This document shows, one piece after another, positions 13,300 through 29,400 of a DNA stretch of 64,000 bases. The first letter of the stretch is position 1; each line of letters begins with the position of its first letter. Position numbers and translations under genes: made by a program. This DNA is from Gonocerus acuteangulatus (taxonomy: Eukaryota; Arthropoda; Insecta; Hemiptera; Coreidae). Where the stretch lies: positions 83,852,036 through 83,916,035 of the forward strand of contig OX328126.1 in assembly GCA_946811695.1 (NCBI GenBank), in the 5' to 3' direction. The notes under the pieces were generated by a model, which did no database searches, was not told where the DNA came from, and saw only the letters and a list, made by a program, of their open reading frames with translations.

Positions 13300-16200
13300 A
13301 ACTCGGCCTAGATCTAAATAGCCTTCCCCTCTTAGCCGAACAAATATTGATAGACTCCCTTGGGATCATCAATCATCATATCTATGGTTCGGAGCTCGAG
13401 GAACCATACCAAAGGAGACTAGTACATTCTTACAAGAACTCGGCCTAGATGTAAATTGCCTTCCCCACTTAGCCGAACAAATATTGATAGACTCCCTTGG
13501 GATCATCAATCAACATATCTATGGTTCGGAGCTCAAGGAACCATACCAAAGGAGACAAGCACATTCTTACAAGAACTCGGCCTAGATGTAAATAGCCTTC
13601 CCCTCTTAGCCGAACAAATATTGATAGACTCCCTTGGGATCATCAATCATCATATCTATGGTTCGGAGCTCGAGGAACCATACCAAAGGAGACAAGCACA
13701 TTCTTACAAGAACTCGGCCTAGATGTGAATAGCCTTCCCAACTTAGCCGAACAAATATTGATAGACTCCCTTGGGATCATCAATCAACATATCTATGGTT
13801 CGGAGCTCGAGGAACCATACCAAAGGAGACAAGCACATTCTTACAAGAACTCGGCCTAGATGTAAATAGCCTCCCGCTCTTAGCCGAACAAATATTGATA
13901 GACTCCCTTGGGATCATCAATCATCATATCTATGGTTCGGAGCTCGAGGAACCATACCAAATGAGACTAGTACATTCTTACAAGAACTCGGCCTAGATGT
14001 GAATAGCCTTCCCAACTTAGCCGAACAAATATTGATAGACTCCCTTGGGATCATCAATCAACATATCTATGGTTCGGAGCTCGAGGAACCATACCAAAGG
14101 AGACAAGCACATTCTTACAAGAACTCGGCCTAGATGTAAATAGCCTTCCCCACTTAGCCGAACAAATATTGATAGACTCCCTTGGTATCATCAATCATCA
14201 TATCTATGGTTCGGAGCTCGAGGAACCATACCAAAGGAGACAAGCACATTCTTACAAGAACTCGGCCTAGATGTGAATAGCCTTCACAACTTAGCCGAAC
14301 AAATATTGATAGACTCCCTTGGGATCATCAATCAACATATCTATGGTTCGGAGCTCGAGGAACCATACCAAAGGAGACAAGCACATTCTTACAAGAACTC
14401 GGCCTAGATGTAAATAGCCTCCCGCTCTTAGCCGAACAAATATTGATAGACTCCCTTGGGACCATCAATCATCATATCTATGGTTCGGAGCTCGAGGAAC
14501 CATACCAAAGGAGACTAGTACATTCTTACAAGAACTCGGCCTAGATGTAAATTGCCTTCCCCACTTAGCCGAACAAATATTGATAGACTCCCTTGGGATC
14601 ATCAATCAACATATCTATGGTTCGGAGCTCAAGGAACCATACCAAAGGAGACAAGCACATTCTTACAAGAACTCGGCCTAGATGTAAATAGCCTTCCCCT
14701 CTTAGCCGAACAAATATTGATAGACTCCCTTGGGATCATCAATCATCATATCTATGGTTCGGAGCTCGAGGAACCATACCAAAGGAGACAAGCACATTCT
14801 TACAAGAACTCGGCCTAGATGTGAATAGCCTTCCCAACTTAGCCGAACAAATATTGATAGACTCCCTTGGGATCATCAATCAACATATCTATGGTTCGGA
14901 GCTCGAGGAACCATACCAAAGGAGACAAGCACATTCTTACAAGAACTCGGCCTAGATGTAAATAGCCTCCCGCTCTTAGCCGAACAAATATTGATAGACT
15001 CCCTTGGGATCATCAATCATCATATCTATGGTTCGGAGCTCGAGGAACCATACCAAATGAGACTAGTACATTCTTACAAGAACTCGGCCTAGATGTGAAT
15101 AGCCTTCCCAACTTAGCCGAACAAATATTGATAGACTCCCTTGGGATCATCAATCAACATATCTATGGTTCGGAGCTCGAGGAACCATACCAAAGGAGAC
15201 AAGCACATTCTTACAAGAACTCGGCCTAGATGTAAATAGCCTTCCCCACTTAGCCGAACAAATATTGATAGACTCCCTTGGTATCATCAATCATCATATC
15301 TATGGTTCGGAGCTCGAGGAACCATACCAAAGGAGACAAGCACATTCTTACAAGAACTCGGCCTAGATGTGAATAGCCTTCACAACTTAGCCGAACAAAT
15401 ATTGATAGACTCCCTTGGGATCATCAATCAACATATCTATGGTTCGGAGCTCGAGGAACCATACCAAAGGAGACAAGCACATTCTTACAAGAACTCGGCC
15501 TAGATGTAAATAGCCTCCCGCTCTTAGCCGAACAAATATTGATAGACTCCCTTGGGACCATCAATCATCATATCTATGGTTCGGAGCTCGAGGAACCATA
15601 CCAAATGAGACTAGTACATTCTTACAAGAACTCGGCCTAGATGTGAATAGCCTTCCCAACTTAGCCGAACAAATATTGATAGACTCCCTTGGGATCATCA
15701 ATCAACATATCTATGGTTCGGAGCTCGAGGAACCATACCAAAGGAGACAAGCACATTCTTACAAGAACTCGGCCTAGATGTAAATAGCCTTCCCCACTTA
15801 GCCGAACAAATATTGATAGACTCCCTTGGTATCATCAATCATCATATCTATGGTTCGGAGCTCGAGGAACCATACCAAAGGAGACAAGCACATTCTTACA
15901 AGAACTCGGCCTAGATGTGAATAGCCTTCCCAACTTAGCCGAACAAATATTGATAGACTCCCTTGGGATCATCAATCATCATATCTATGGTTCGGATCTC
16001 GAGGAACCATACCAAAGGAGACAAGCACATTCTTACAAGAACTCGGCCTAGATGTGAATAGCCTTCCCAACTTAGCCGAACAAATATTGATAGACTCCCT
16101 TGGGATCATCAATCATCATATCTATGGTTCGGAGCTCGAGGAACCATACCAAAGGAGACAAGCACATTCTTACAAGAACTCGGCCTAGATGTGAATAGCC

Positions 16201-18700
16201 TTCCCCTCTGAGCCGAACAAATATTGATAGACTCCCTTGGTATCATCAATCATCATATCTATGGTTCGGAGCTCGAGGAACCATACCAAAAGAGACAAGC
16301 ACATTCTTACAAGAACTCGGCCTAGATGTGAATCGCCTTCCCAACTTAGCCGAACAAATATTGATAGACTCCCTTGGGATCATCAATCATCATATCTATG
16401 GTTCGGAGCTCGAGGAACCATACCAAAGGAGACAAGCACATTCTTACAAGAACTCGGCCTAGATGTGAATAGCCTTCCCCTCTGAGCCGAACAAATATTG
16501 ATAGACTCCCTTGGTATCATCAATCATCATATCTATGGTTCGGAGCTCGAGGAACCATACCAAAGGAGACAAGCACATTCTTACAAGAACTCGGCCTAGA
16601 TGTGAATCGCCTTCCCAACTTAGCCGAACAAATATTGATAGACTCCCTTGGGATCATCAATCATCATATCTATGGTTCGGAGCTCGAGAAACCATACCAA
16701 AGGAGACAAGCACATTCTTACAAGAACTCGGCCTAGATGTAAATAGCCTCCCGCTCTTAGCCGAACAAATATTGATAGACTCCCTTGGGATCATCAATCA
16801 TCATATCTATGGTTCGGAGCTCGAGGAACCATACCAAATGAGACTAGTACATTCTTACAAGAACTCGGCCTAGATGTGAATAGCCTTCCCAACTTAGCCG
16901 AACAAATATTGATAGACTCCCTTGGGATCATCAATCAACATATCTATGGTTCGGAGCTCGAGGAACCATACCAAAGGAGACAAGCACATTCTTACAAGAA
17001 CTCGGCCTAGATGTAAATAGCCTTCCCCACTTAGCCGAACAAATATTGATAGACTCCCTTGGTATCATCAATCATCATATCTATGGTTCGGAGCTCGAGG
17101 AACCATACCAAAGGAGACAAGCACATTCTTACAAGAACTCGGCCTAGATGTGAATAGCCTTCACAACTTAGCCGAACAAATATTGATAGACTCCCTTGGG
17201 ATCATCAATCAACATATCTATGGTTCGGAGCTCGAGGAACCATACCAAAGGAGACAAGCACATTCTTACAAGAACTCGGCCTAGATGTAAATAGCCTCCC
17301 GCTCTTAGCCGAACAAATATTGATAGACTCCCTTGGGACCATCAATCATCATATCTATGGTTCGGAGCTCGAGGAACCATACCAAAGGAGACTAGTACAT
17401 TCTTACAAGAACTCGGCCTAGATGTAAATTGCCTTCCCCACTTAGCCGAACAAATATTGATAGACTCCCTTGGGATCATCAATCAACATATCTATGGTTC
17501 GGAGCTCAAGGAACCATACCAAAGGAGACAAGCACATTCTTACAAGAACTCGGCCTAGATGTAAATAGCCTTCCCCTCTTAGCCGAACAAATATTGATAG
17601 ACTCCCTTGGGATCATCAATCATCATATCTATGGTTCGGAGCTCGAGGAACCATACCAAAGGAGACAAGCACATTCTTACAAGAACTCGGCCTAGATGTG
17701 AATAGCCTTCCCAACTTAGCCGAACAAATATTGATAGACTCCCTTGGGATCATCAATCAACATATCTATGGTTCGGAGCTCGAGGAACCATACCAAAGGA
17801 GACAAGCACATTCTTACAAGAACTCGGCCTAGATGTAAAAAGCCTCCCGCTCTTAGCCGAACAAATATTGATAGACTCCCTTGGGATCATCAATCATCAT
17901 ATCTATGGTTCGGAGCTCGAGGAACCATACCAAATGAGACTAGTACATTCTTACAAGAACTCGGCCTAGATGTGAATAGCCTTCCCAACTTAGCCGAACA
18001 AATATTGATAGACTCCCTTGGGATCATCAATCAACATATCTATGGTTCGGAGCTCGAGGAACCATACCAAAGGAGACAAGCACATTCTTACAAGAACTCG
18101 GCCTAGATGTAAATAGCCTTCCCCACTTAGCCGAACAAATATTGATAGACTCCCTTGGTATCATCAATCATCATATCTATGGTTCGGAGCTCGAGGAACC
18201 ATACCAAAGGAGACAAGCACATTCTTACAAGAACTCGGCCTAGATGTGAATAGCCTTCACAACTTAGCCGAACAAATATTGATAGACTCCCTTGGGATCA
18301 TCAATCAACATATCTATGGTTCGGAGCTCGAGGAACCATACCAAAGGAGACAAGCACATTCTTTCAAGAACTCGGCCTAGATGTAAATAGCCTCCCGCTC
18401 TTAGCCGAACAAATATTGATAGACTCCCTTGGGACCATCAATCATCATATCTATGGTTCGGAGCTCGAGGAACCATACCAAATGAGACTAGTACATTCTT
18501 ACAAGAACTCGGCCTAGATGTGAATAGCCTTCCCAACTTAGCCGAACAAATATTGATAGACTCCCTTGGGATCATCAATCAACATATCTATGGTTCGGAG
18601 CTCGAGGAACCATACCAAAGGAGACAAGCACATTCTTACAAGAACTCGGCCTAGATGTAAATAGCCTTCCCCACTTAGCCGAACAAATATTGATAGACTC
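13300..18700. repeat. 8-monomer (1,096-bp) higher-order repeat zone in the satellite
   Basis: The rare variant CCTTCACAAC occurs at 14281, 15377, 17158 and 18254, with gaps of 1096, 1781 and 1096 (8, 13 and 8 monomers). A second rare variant (AAATTGCCTTCCCCACTTAG with GAGCTCAAGG) occurs at about 13455, 14551 and 17428, with shifts of 8 and 21 monomers. This shows block-wise amplification by whole monomers. Confidence 0.8.
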
Positions 18701-21700
18701 CCTTGGTATCATCAATCATCATATCTATGGTTCGGAGCTCGAGGAACCATACCAAAGGAGACAAGCACATTCTTACAAGAACTCGGCCTAGATGTGAATA
18801 GCCTTCCCCTCTGAGCCGAACAAATATTGATAGACTCCCTTGGTATCATCAATCATCATATCTATGGTTCGGAGCTCGAGGAACCATACCAAAAGAGACA
18901 AGCACATTCTTACAAGAACTCGGCCTAGATGTGAATCGCCTTCCCAACTTAGCCGAACAAATATTGATAGACTCCCTTGGGATCATCAATCATCATATCT
19001 ATGGTTCGGAGCTCGAGGAACCATACCAAAGGAGACAAGCACATTCTTACAAGAACTCGGCCTAGATGTGAATAGCCTTCCCCTCTGAGCCGAACAAATA
19101 TTGATAGACTCCCTTGGTATCATCAATCATCATATCTATGGTTCGGAGCTCGAGGAACCATACCAAAGGAGACAAGCACATTCTTACAAGAACTCGGCCT
19201 AGATGTGAATCGCCTTCCCAACTTAGCCGAACAAATATTGATAGACTCCCTTGGGATCATCAATCATCATATCTATGGTTCGGAGCTCGAGAAACCATAC
19301 CAAAGGAGACAAGCACATTCTTACAAGAACTCGGCCTAGATGTGAATAGCCTTCCCAACTTAGCCGAACAAATATTGATAGACTCCCTTGGGATCATCAA
19401 TCATCATATCTATGGTTCGGAGCTCGAGGAACCATACCAAAGGAGACAAGCACATTCTTACAAGAACTCGGCCTAGATGTAAATAGCCTTCCCCTCTGAG
19501 CCGAACAAATATTGATAGACTCCCTTGGGATCATCAATCATCATATCTATGGTTCGGAGCTCGAGGAACTATACCAAAGGAGACAAGCACATTCTTACAA
19601 GAACTCGGCCTAGATGTAAATAGCCTTCCCCTCTGAGCCGAACAAATATTGATAGACTCCCTTGGGATCATCAATCATCATATCTATGGTTCGGAGCTCG
19701 AGGAACCATACCAAAGGAGACAAGCACATTCTTACAAGAACTCGGCCTAGATGTGAATAGCCTTCCCCTCTGAGCCGAACAAATATTGATAGACTCCCTT
19801 GGGATCATCAATCATCATATCTATGGTTCGGAGCTCGAGGAACCATACCAAAGGAGCCTAGAAGATTCTTACAAGAACTCGGCCTAGATGTGAATAGCCT
19901 TCCCCTCTGAGCCGAACAAATATTGATAGACTCCCTTGGGATCATCAATCATCATATCTATGGTTCGGAGCTCGAGGAACTATACCAAATGAGACTAGTA
20001 CATTCTTACAAGAACTCGGCCTAGATGTAAATAGCCTTCCCCTCTTAGCCGAACAAATATTGATAGACTCCCTTGGTATCATCAATCATCATATCTATGG
20101 TTCGGAGCTCGAGGAACCATACCAAATGAGACTAGTAGATTCATACAAGAACTCGGCCTAGATGTAAATAGCCTTCCTCTCTTAGCCGAACAAATATTGA
20201 TAGACTCCCTTGGTATCATCAATCATCATATCTATGGTTCGGAGCTCGAGGAACCATACCAAAGGAGACAAGCACATTCTTACAAGAACTCGGCCTAGAT
20301 GTAAATAGCCTTCCCCTCTGAGCCGAACAAATATTGATAGACTCCCTTGGGATCATCAATCATCGTATCTATGGTTCGGAGCTCGAGGAACCATACCAAA
20401 GGAGACAAGCACATTCTTACAAGAACTCGGCCTAGATGTAAATAGCCTTCCTCTCTTAGCCGAACAAATATTGATAGACTCCCTTGGGATCATCAATCAT
20501 CATATCTATGGTTCGGAGCTCGAGGAACCATACCATAGGAGACAAGTACATTCTTACAAGAACTCGGCCTAGATGTAAATAGCCTCCCGCTCTTAGCCGA
20601 ACAAATATTGATAGACTCCCTTGGGATCATCAATCATCTTATCTATGGTTCGGAGCTCGAGGAACCATACCAAAGTAGACAAGCACATTCTTACAAGAAC
20701 TCGGCCTAGATGTAAATAGCCTTCCTCTCTTAGCCGAACAAATATTGATAGACTCCCTTGGGATCATCAATCATCATATCTATGGTTCGGAGCTCGAGGA
20801 ACCATACCAAAGGAGACAAGTACATTCTTACAAGAACTCGGCCTAGATGTAAATAGCCTTCCTCTCTTAGCCGAACAAATATTGATAGACTCCCTTGGGA
20901 TCATCAATCATCATATCTATGGTTCGGAGCTCGAGGAACCATACCATAGGAGACAAGTACATTCTTACAAGAACTCGGCCTAGATGTAAATAGCCTTCCC
21001 CTCTGAGCCGAACAAATATTGATAGACTCCCTTGGGATCATCAATCATCGTATCTATGGTTCGGAGCTCGAGGAACCATACCAAAGGAGACAAGCACATT
21101 CTTACAAGAACTCGGCCTAGATGTAAATAGCCTCCCGCTCTTAGCCGAACAAATATTGATAGACTCCCTTGGGATCATCAATCAACATATCTATGGTTCG
21201 GAGCTCGAGGAACTATACCAAATGAGACTAGTACATTCTTACAAGAACTCGGCCTAGATGTAAACAGCCTCCCGCTCTTAGCCGAACAAATATTGATAGA
21301 CTCCCTTGGGATCATCAATCATCATACCTATGGTTCGGAGCTCGAGGAACCATACCAAAGGAGACAAGCACATTCTTACAAGAACTCGGCCTAGATGTAA
21401 ATAGCCTCCCGCTCTTAGCCGAACAAATATTGATAGACTCCCTTGGTATCATCAATCGTCATATCTATGGTTCGGAGCTCGAGGAACCATACCAAAGGAG
21501 ACAAGCACATTCTTACAAGAACTCGGCCTAGATGTAAATAGCCTTCCCCTCTTAGCCGAACAAATATTGATAGACTCCCTTGGTATCATCAATCATCATA
21601 TCTATGGTTCGGAGCTCGAGGAACCATACCAAAGGAGACTAGTACATTCTTACAAGAACTCGGCCTAGATGTAAATAGCCTTCCCCTCTGAGCCGAACAA

Positions 21701-24700
21701 ATATTGATAGACTCCCTTGGTATCATCAATCATCATATCTATGGTTCGGAGCTCGAGGAACCATACCAAAGGAGACAAGCACATTCTTACAAGAACTCGG
21801 CCTAGATGTAAATAGCCTCCCGCTCTTAGCCGAACAAATATTGATAGACTCCCTTGGTATCATCAATCATCATATCTATGGTTCGGAGCTCGAGGAACCA
21901 TACCAAAGGAGACAAGCACATTCTTACAAGAACTCGGCCTAGATGTAAATAGCCTCCCGCTCTTAGCCGAACAAATTTTGATAGACTCCCTTGGTATCAT
22001 CAATCATCATATCTATGGTTCGGAGCTCGAGGAACCATACCAAAGGAGACAAGCACATTCTTACAAGAACTCGGCCTAGATGTAAATAGCCTCCCGCTCT
22101 TAGCCGAACAAATATTGATAGACTCCCTTGGTATCATCAATCATCATATCTATGGTTCGGAGCTCGAGGAACCATACCAAAGGAGACAAGCACATTCTTA
22201 CAAGAACTCGGCCTAGATGTAAATAGCCTCCCGCTCTTAGCCGAACAAATATTGATAGACTCCCTTGGTATCATCAATCATCATATCTATGGTTCGGAGC
22301 TCGAGGAACCATACCAAAGGAGACAAGCACATTCTTACAAGAACTCGGCCTAGATGTAAATAGCCTCCCGCTCTTAGCCGAACAAATATTGACAGACTCC
22401 CTTGGGATCATCAATCATCATATCTATGGTTCGGAGCTCGAGGAACCATACCAAAGGAGACAAGCACATTCTTACAAGAACTCGGCCTAGATGTAAATAG
22501 CCTCCCGCTCTTAGCCGAACAAATATTGATAGACTCCCTTGGTATCATCAATCATCATATCTATGGTTCGGAGCTCGAGGAACCATACCAAAGGAGACTA
22601 GTACATTCTTACAAGAACTCGGCCTAGATGTAAATAGCCTCCCGCTCTTAGCCGAACAAATATTGATAGACTCCCTTGGGATCATCAATCATCATATCTA
22701 TGGTTCGGAGCTCGAGGAACCATACCAAAGGAGACAAGCACATTCTTACAAGAACTCGGCCTAGATGTAAATAGCCTCCCGCTCTTAGGCGAACAAATAT
22801 TGATAGACTCCCTTGGGATCATCAATCAACATATCTATGGTTCGGAGCTCGAGGAACTATACCAAATGAGACTAGTACATTCTTACAAGAACTCGGCCTA
22901 GATGTAAATAGCCTCCCGCTCTTAGCCGAACAAATATTGATAGACTCCCTTGGGATCATCAATCATCATACCTATGGTTCGGAGCTCGAGGAACCATACC
23001 AAAGAAGACAAGCACATTCTTACAAGAACTCGGCCTAGATGTAAATAGCCTCCCGCTCTTAGCCGAACAAATATTGATAGACTCCCTTGGTATCATCAAT
23101 CATCATATCTATGGTTCGGAGCTCGAGGAACCATACCAAAGGAGACAAGCACATTCTTACAAGAACTCGGCCTAGATGTAAATAGCCTTCCCCTCTTAGC
23201 CGAACAAATATTGATAGACTCCCTTGGTATCATCAATCATCATATCTATGGTTCGGAGCTCGAGGAACCATACCAAAGGAGACAAGCACATTCTTACAAG
23301 AACTCGGCCTAGATGTAAATAGCCTTCCCCTCTTAGCCGAACAAATATTGATAGACTCCCTTGGGATCATCAATCATCATATCTATGGTTCGGAGCTCGA
23401 GGAACCATACCAAAGGAGACAAGCACATTCTTACAAGAACTCGGCCTAGATGTAAATAGCCTTCCCCTCTTAGCCGAACAAATATTGATAGACTCCCTTG
23501 GGATCATCAATCATCATATCTATGGTTCGGAGCTCGAGGAACCATACCAAAGGAGACAAGCACATTCTTACAAGAACTCGGCCTAGATGTAAATAGCCTT
23601 CCCCTCTTAGCCGAACAAATATTGATAGACTCCCTTGGGATCATCAATCATCATATCTATGGTTCGGAGCTCGAGGAACCATACCAAAGGAGACAAGCAC
23701 ATTCTTACAAGAACTCGGCCTAGATGTAAATAGCCTCCCCGTCTTAGCCGAACAAATATTGATAGACTCCCTTGGGATCATCAATCATCATATCTATGGT
23801 TCGGAGCTCGAGGAACCATACCAAAGGAGACAAGCACATTCTTACAAGAACGCGGCCTAGATGTAAATAGCCTTCCCCTCTGAGCCGAACAAATATTGAT
23901 AGACTCCCTTGGTATCATCAATCATCATACCTATGGTTCGGAGCTCGAGGAACCATACCAAAGGAGACAAGCACATTCTTACAAGAACTCGGCCTAGATG
24001 TAAATAGCCTCCCGCTCTTAGCCGAACAAATATTGACAGACTCCCTTGGGATCATCAATCATCATATCTATGGTTCGGAGCTCGAGGAACCATACCAAAG
24101 GAGACTAGTACATTCTTACAAGAACTCGGCCTAGATGTAAATAGGCTTCCCGTCTTAGCCGAACAAATATTGATAGACTCCCTTGGGATCATCAATCATC
24201 TTATCTATGGTTCGGAGCTCGAGGAACCATACCAAAGGAGACAAGCACATTCTTACAAGAACTCGGCCTAGATGTAAATAGCCTCCCGCTCTTAGCCGAA
24301 CAAATATTGATAGACTCCCTTGGGATCATCAATCATCATATCTATGGTTCGGAGCTCGAGGAACCATACCAAAGGAGACAAGCACATTCTTACAAGAACT
24401 CGGCCTATATGTAAATAGCCTCCCGCTCTTAGCCGAACAAATATTGATAGACTCCCTTGGGATCATCAATCATCATATCTATGGTTCGGAGCTCGAGGAA
24501 CCATACCAAAGGAGACAAGCACATTCTTACAAGAACTCGGCCTAGATGTAAATAGCCTTCCCCTCTTAGCCGAACAAATATTGATAGACTCCCTTGGGAT
24601 CATCAATCATCATATCTATGGTTCGGAGCTCGAGGAACCATACCAAAGGAGACTAGTACATTCTTACAAGAACTCGGCCTAGATGTAAATTGCCTTCCCC

Positions 24701-26460
24701 ACTTAGCCGAACAAATATTGATAGACTCCCTTGGGATCATCAATCAACATATCTATGGTTCGGAGCTCGAGGAACCATACCAAAGGAGACAAGCACATTC
24801 TTACAAGAACTCGGCCTAGATGTAAATAGCCTTCCCCTCTTAGCCGAACAAATATTGATAGACTCCCTTGGGATCATCAATCATCATATCTATGGTTCGG
24901 AGCTCGAGGAACCATACCAAAGGAGACAAGCACATTCTTACAAGAACTCGGCCTAGATGTAAATAGCCTTCCCCTCTTAGCCGAACAAATATTGATAGAC
25001 TCCCTTGGGATCATCAATCATCATATCTATGGTTCGGAGCTCGAGGAACCATACTAAAGGAGACAAGCACATTCTTACAAGAACTCGGCCTAGATGTAAA
25101 TAGCCTTCCCCTCTTAGCCGAACAAATATTGATAGACTCCCTTGGGATCATCAATCATCATATCTATGGTTCGGAGCTCGAGGAACCATACCAAAGGAGA
25201 CAAGCACATTCTTACAAGAACTCGGCCTAGATGTAAATAGCCTTCCCCTCTTAGCCGAACAAATATTGATAGACTCCCTTGGGATCATCAATCATCATAT
25301 CTATGGTTCGGAGCTCGAGGAACCATACCAAAGGAGACAAGCACATTCTTACAAGAACTCGGCCTAGATGTAAATAGCCTCCCCGTCTTAGCCGAACAAA
25401 TATTGATAGACTCCCTTGGGATCATCAATCATCATATCAATGGTTCGGAGCTCGAGGAACCATACCAAAGAAGACAAGCACATTCTTACAAGAACTCGGC
25501 CTAGATGTAAATAGCCTTCCCCTCTGAGCCGAACAAATATTGATAGACTCCCTTGGGATCATCAATCATCATATCTATGGTTCGGAGCTCGAGGAACTAT
25601 ACCAAATGAGACTAGTACATTCTTACAAGAACTCGGCCTAGATGTAAATAGCCTTCCCCTCTGAGCCGAACAAATATTGATAGACTCCCTTGGGATCATC
25701 AATCATCATATCTATGGTTCGGAGCTCGAGGAACTATACCAAATGAGACTAGTACATTCTTACAAGAACTCGGCCTAGATGTAAATAGCCTTCCCCTCTG
25801 AGCCGAACAAATATTGATAGACTCCCTTGGGATCATCAATCATCATATCTATGGTTCGGAGCTCGAGGAACCATACCAAAGGAGACTAGTACATTCTTAC
25901 AAGAACTCGGCCTAGATGTAAATAGCCTTCCCCTCTGAGCCGAACAAATATTGATAGACTCCCTTGGGATCATCAATCATCATATCTATGGTTCGGAGCT
26001 CGAGGAACCATACCAAAGGAGACAAGCACATTCTTACAAGAACTCGGCCTAGATGTAAATAGCCTTCCCCTCTGAGCCGAACAAATATTGATAGACTCCC
26101 TTGGGATCATCAATCATCATATCTATGGTTCGGAGCTCGAGGAACTATACCAAATGAGACTAGTACATTCTTACAAGAACTCGGCCTAGATGTAAATAGC
26201 CTTCCCCTCTGAGCCGAACAAATATTGATAGACTCCCTTGGGATCATTAATCATCATATCTATGGTTCGGAGCTCGAGGAACTATACCAAATGAGACTAG
26301 TACATTCTTACAAGAACTCGGCCTAGATGTAAATAGCCTTCCCCTCTGAGCCGAACAAATATTGATAGACTCCCTTGGGATCATCAATCATCATATCTAT
26401 GGTTCGGAGCTCGAGGAACCATACCAAAGGAGACAAGCACATTCTTACAAGAACTCGGCC

Positions 26461-29400
26461 TAGATGTAAATAGCCTTCCCCTCTGAGCCGAACAAATATT
26501 GATAGACTCCCTTGGGATCATCAATCATCATATCTATGGTTCGGAGCTCGAGGAACTATACCAAATGAGACTAGTACATTCTTACAAGAACTCGGCCTAG
26601 ATGTAAATAGCCTTCCCCTCTGAGCCGAACAAATATTGATAGACTCCCTTGGTATCATCAATCATCATATCTATGGTTCGGAGCTCGAGGAACCATACCA
26701 AAGGAGACAAGCACATTCTTACAAGAACTCGGCCTAGATGTGAATAGCCTTCCCCTCTGAGCCGAACAAATATTGATAGACTCCCTTGGGATCATCAATC
26801 ATCATATCTATGGTTCGGAGCTCGAGGAACCATACCAAATGAGACTAGTACATTCTTACAAGAACTCGGCCTAGATGTAAATAGCCTTCCCCTCTGAGCT
26901 GAACAAATATTGATAGACTCCCTTGGGATCATCAATCATCATATCTATGGTTCGGAGCTCGAGGAACCATACCAAAGGAGACAAGCACATTCTTACAAGA
27001 ACTCGGCCTAGATGTGAATAGCCTTCCCCTCTGAGCCGAACAAATATTGATAGACTCCCTTGGGATCATCAATCATCATATCTATGGTTCGGAGCTCGAG
27101 GAACCATACCAAAGGAGACTAGTACATTCTTACAAGAACTCGGCCTAGATGTAAATAGCCTTCCCCTCTGAGCCGAACAAATATTGATAGACTCCCTTGG
27201 TATCATCAATCATCATATCTATGGTTCGGAGCTCGAGGAACCATACCAAAGGAGACAAGCACATTCTTACAAGAACTCGGCCTAGATGTGAATAGCCTTC
27301 CCCTCTGAGCCGAACAAATATTGATAGACTCCCTTGGGATCATCAATCATCATATCTATGGTTCGGAGCTCGAGGAACTATACCAAATGAGACTAGTACA
27401 TTCTTACAAGAACTCGGCCTAGATGTAAATAGCCTTCCCCTCTGAGCCGAACAAATATTGATAGACTCCCTTGGTATCATCAATCATCATATCTATGGTT
27501 CGGAGCTCGAGGAACCATACCAAAGGAGACAAGCACATTCTTACAAGAACTCGGCCTAGATGTGAATAGCCTTCCCCTCTGAGCCGAACAAATATTGATA
27601 GACTCCCTTGGTATCATCAATCATCATATCTATGGTTCGGAGCTCGAGGAACTATACCAAATGAGACTAGTACATTCTTACAAGAACTCGGCCTAGATGT
27701 GAATAGCCTTCCCCTCTGAGCCGAACAAATATTGATAGACTCCCTTGGGATCATCAATCATCTTATCTATGGTTCGGAGCTCGAGGAACCATACCAAAGG
27801 AGACAAGCACATTCTTACAAGAACTCGGCCTAGATGTGAATAGCCTTCCCCTCTTAGCCGAACAAATATTGATCGACTCCCTTGGGATCATCAATCATCA
27901 TATCTATGGTTCGGAGCTCGAGGAACCATACCAAAGGAGACATGCACATTCTTACAAGAACTCGGCCTAGATGTGAATAGCCTTCCCCTCTGAGCCGAAC
28001 AAATATTGATAGACTCCCTTGGGATCATCAATCATATTATCTATGGTTCGGAGCTCGAGGAACCATACCAAAGGAGACAAGCACATTCTTACAAGAACTC
28101 GGCCTAGATGTGAATAGCCTTCCCCTCTTAGCCGAACAAATATTGATCGACTCCCTTGGGATCATCAATCATCATATCTATGGTTCGGAGCTCGAGGAAC
28201 CATACCAAAGGAGACAAGCACATTCTTACAAGAACTCGGCCTAGATGTGAATAGCCTTCCCCTCTTAGCCGAACAAATATTGATAGACTCCCTTGGGATC
28301 ATCAATCATAATATCTATGGTTCGGAGCTCGAGGAACCATACCAAAGGAGCCTCGTAGATTCTTACAAGAACTCGGGCTAGATGTAAATAGCCTTCCCCA
28401 CTTAGCCGAACAAATATTGATAGACTCCCTTGGGATCATCAATCATCATATTTATGGTTCGGAGCTCGAGGAACCATACCAAATGAGACTAGTACATTCT
28501 TACAAGAACTCGGCCTAGATGTAAATAGCCTTCCTCTCTTAGCCGAACCAATATTGATAGACTCCCTTGGGATCATCAATCATCATACCTATGGTTCGGA
28601 GCTCGAGGAACCATACCAAAGGAGACAAGCACATTCTTACAAGAACTCGGCCTAGATGCAAATAGCCTTCCCCTCTTAGCCGAACAAATATTGATAGACT
28701 CCCTTCGGATCATCAATCATCATATCTATGGTTCGGAGCTCGAGAAACCATACCAAAGGAGACAAGCACATTCTTACAAGAACTCGGCCTAGATGTAAAT
28801 AGCCTTCCCCTCTGAGCCGAACAAATATTGATAGACTCCCTTGGGATCATCAATCATCATATCTATGGTTCGGAGCTCGAGGAACTATACCAAATGAGAC
28901 TAGTACATTCTTACAAGAACTCGGCCTAGATGTAAATAGCCTTCCCCTCTGAGCCGAACAAATATTGATAGACTCCCTTGGTATCATCAATCATCATATC
29001 TATGGTTCGGAGCTCGAGGAACCATACCAAAGGAGACAAGCACATTCTTACAAGAACTCGGCCTAGATGTGAATAGCCTTCCCCTCTGAGCCGAACAAAT
29101 ATTGATAGACTCCCTTGGGATCATCAATCATCATATCTATGGTTCGGAGCTCGAGGAACCATACCAAATGAGACTAGTACATTCTTACAAGAACTCGGCC
29201 TAGATGTAAATAGCCTTCCCCTCTGAGCTGAACAAATATTGATAGACTCCCTTGGGATCATCAATCATCATATCTATGGTTCGGAGCTCGAGGAACCATA
29301 CCAAAGGAGACAAGCACATTCTTACAAGAACTCGGCCTAGATGTAAATAGCCTTCCCCTCTGAGCCGAACAAATATTGATAGACTCCCTTGGGATCATCA

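Noticed and set aside
6357..24956. Many 80-120-codon frames with GSELEEPYQRRQAHSYKNSA-type endings, resembling a protein family
   Set aside because: They are the 137-bp satellite read through rotating phases. Identical peptides recur at exact multiples of 137 bases and stop within three monomers.
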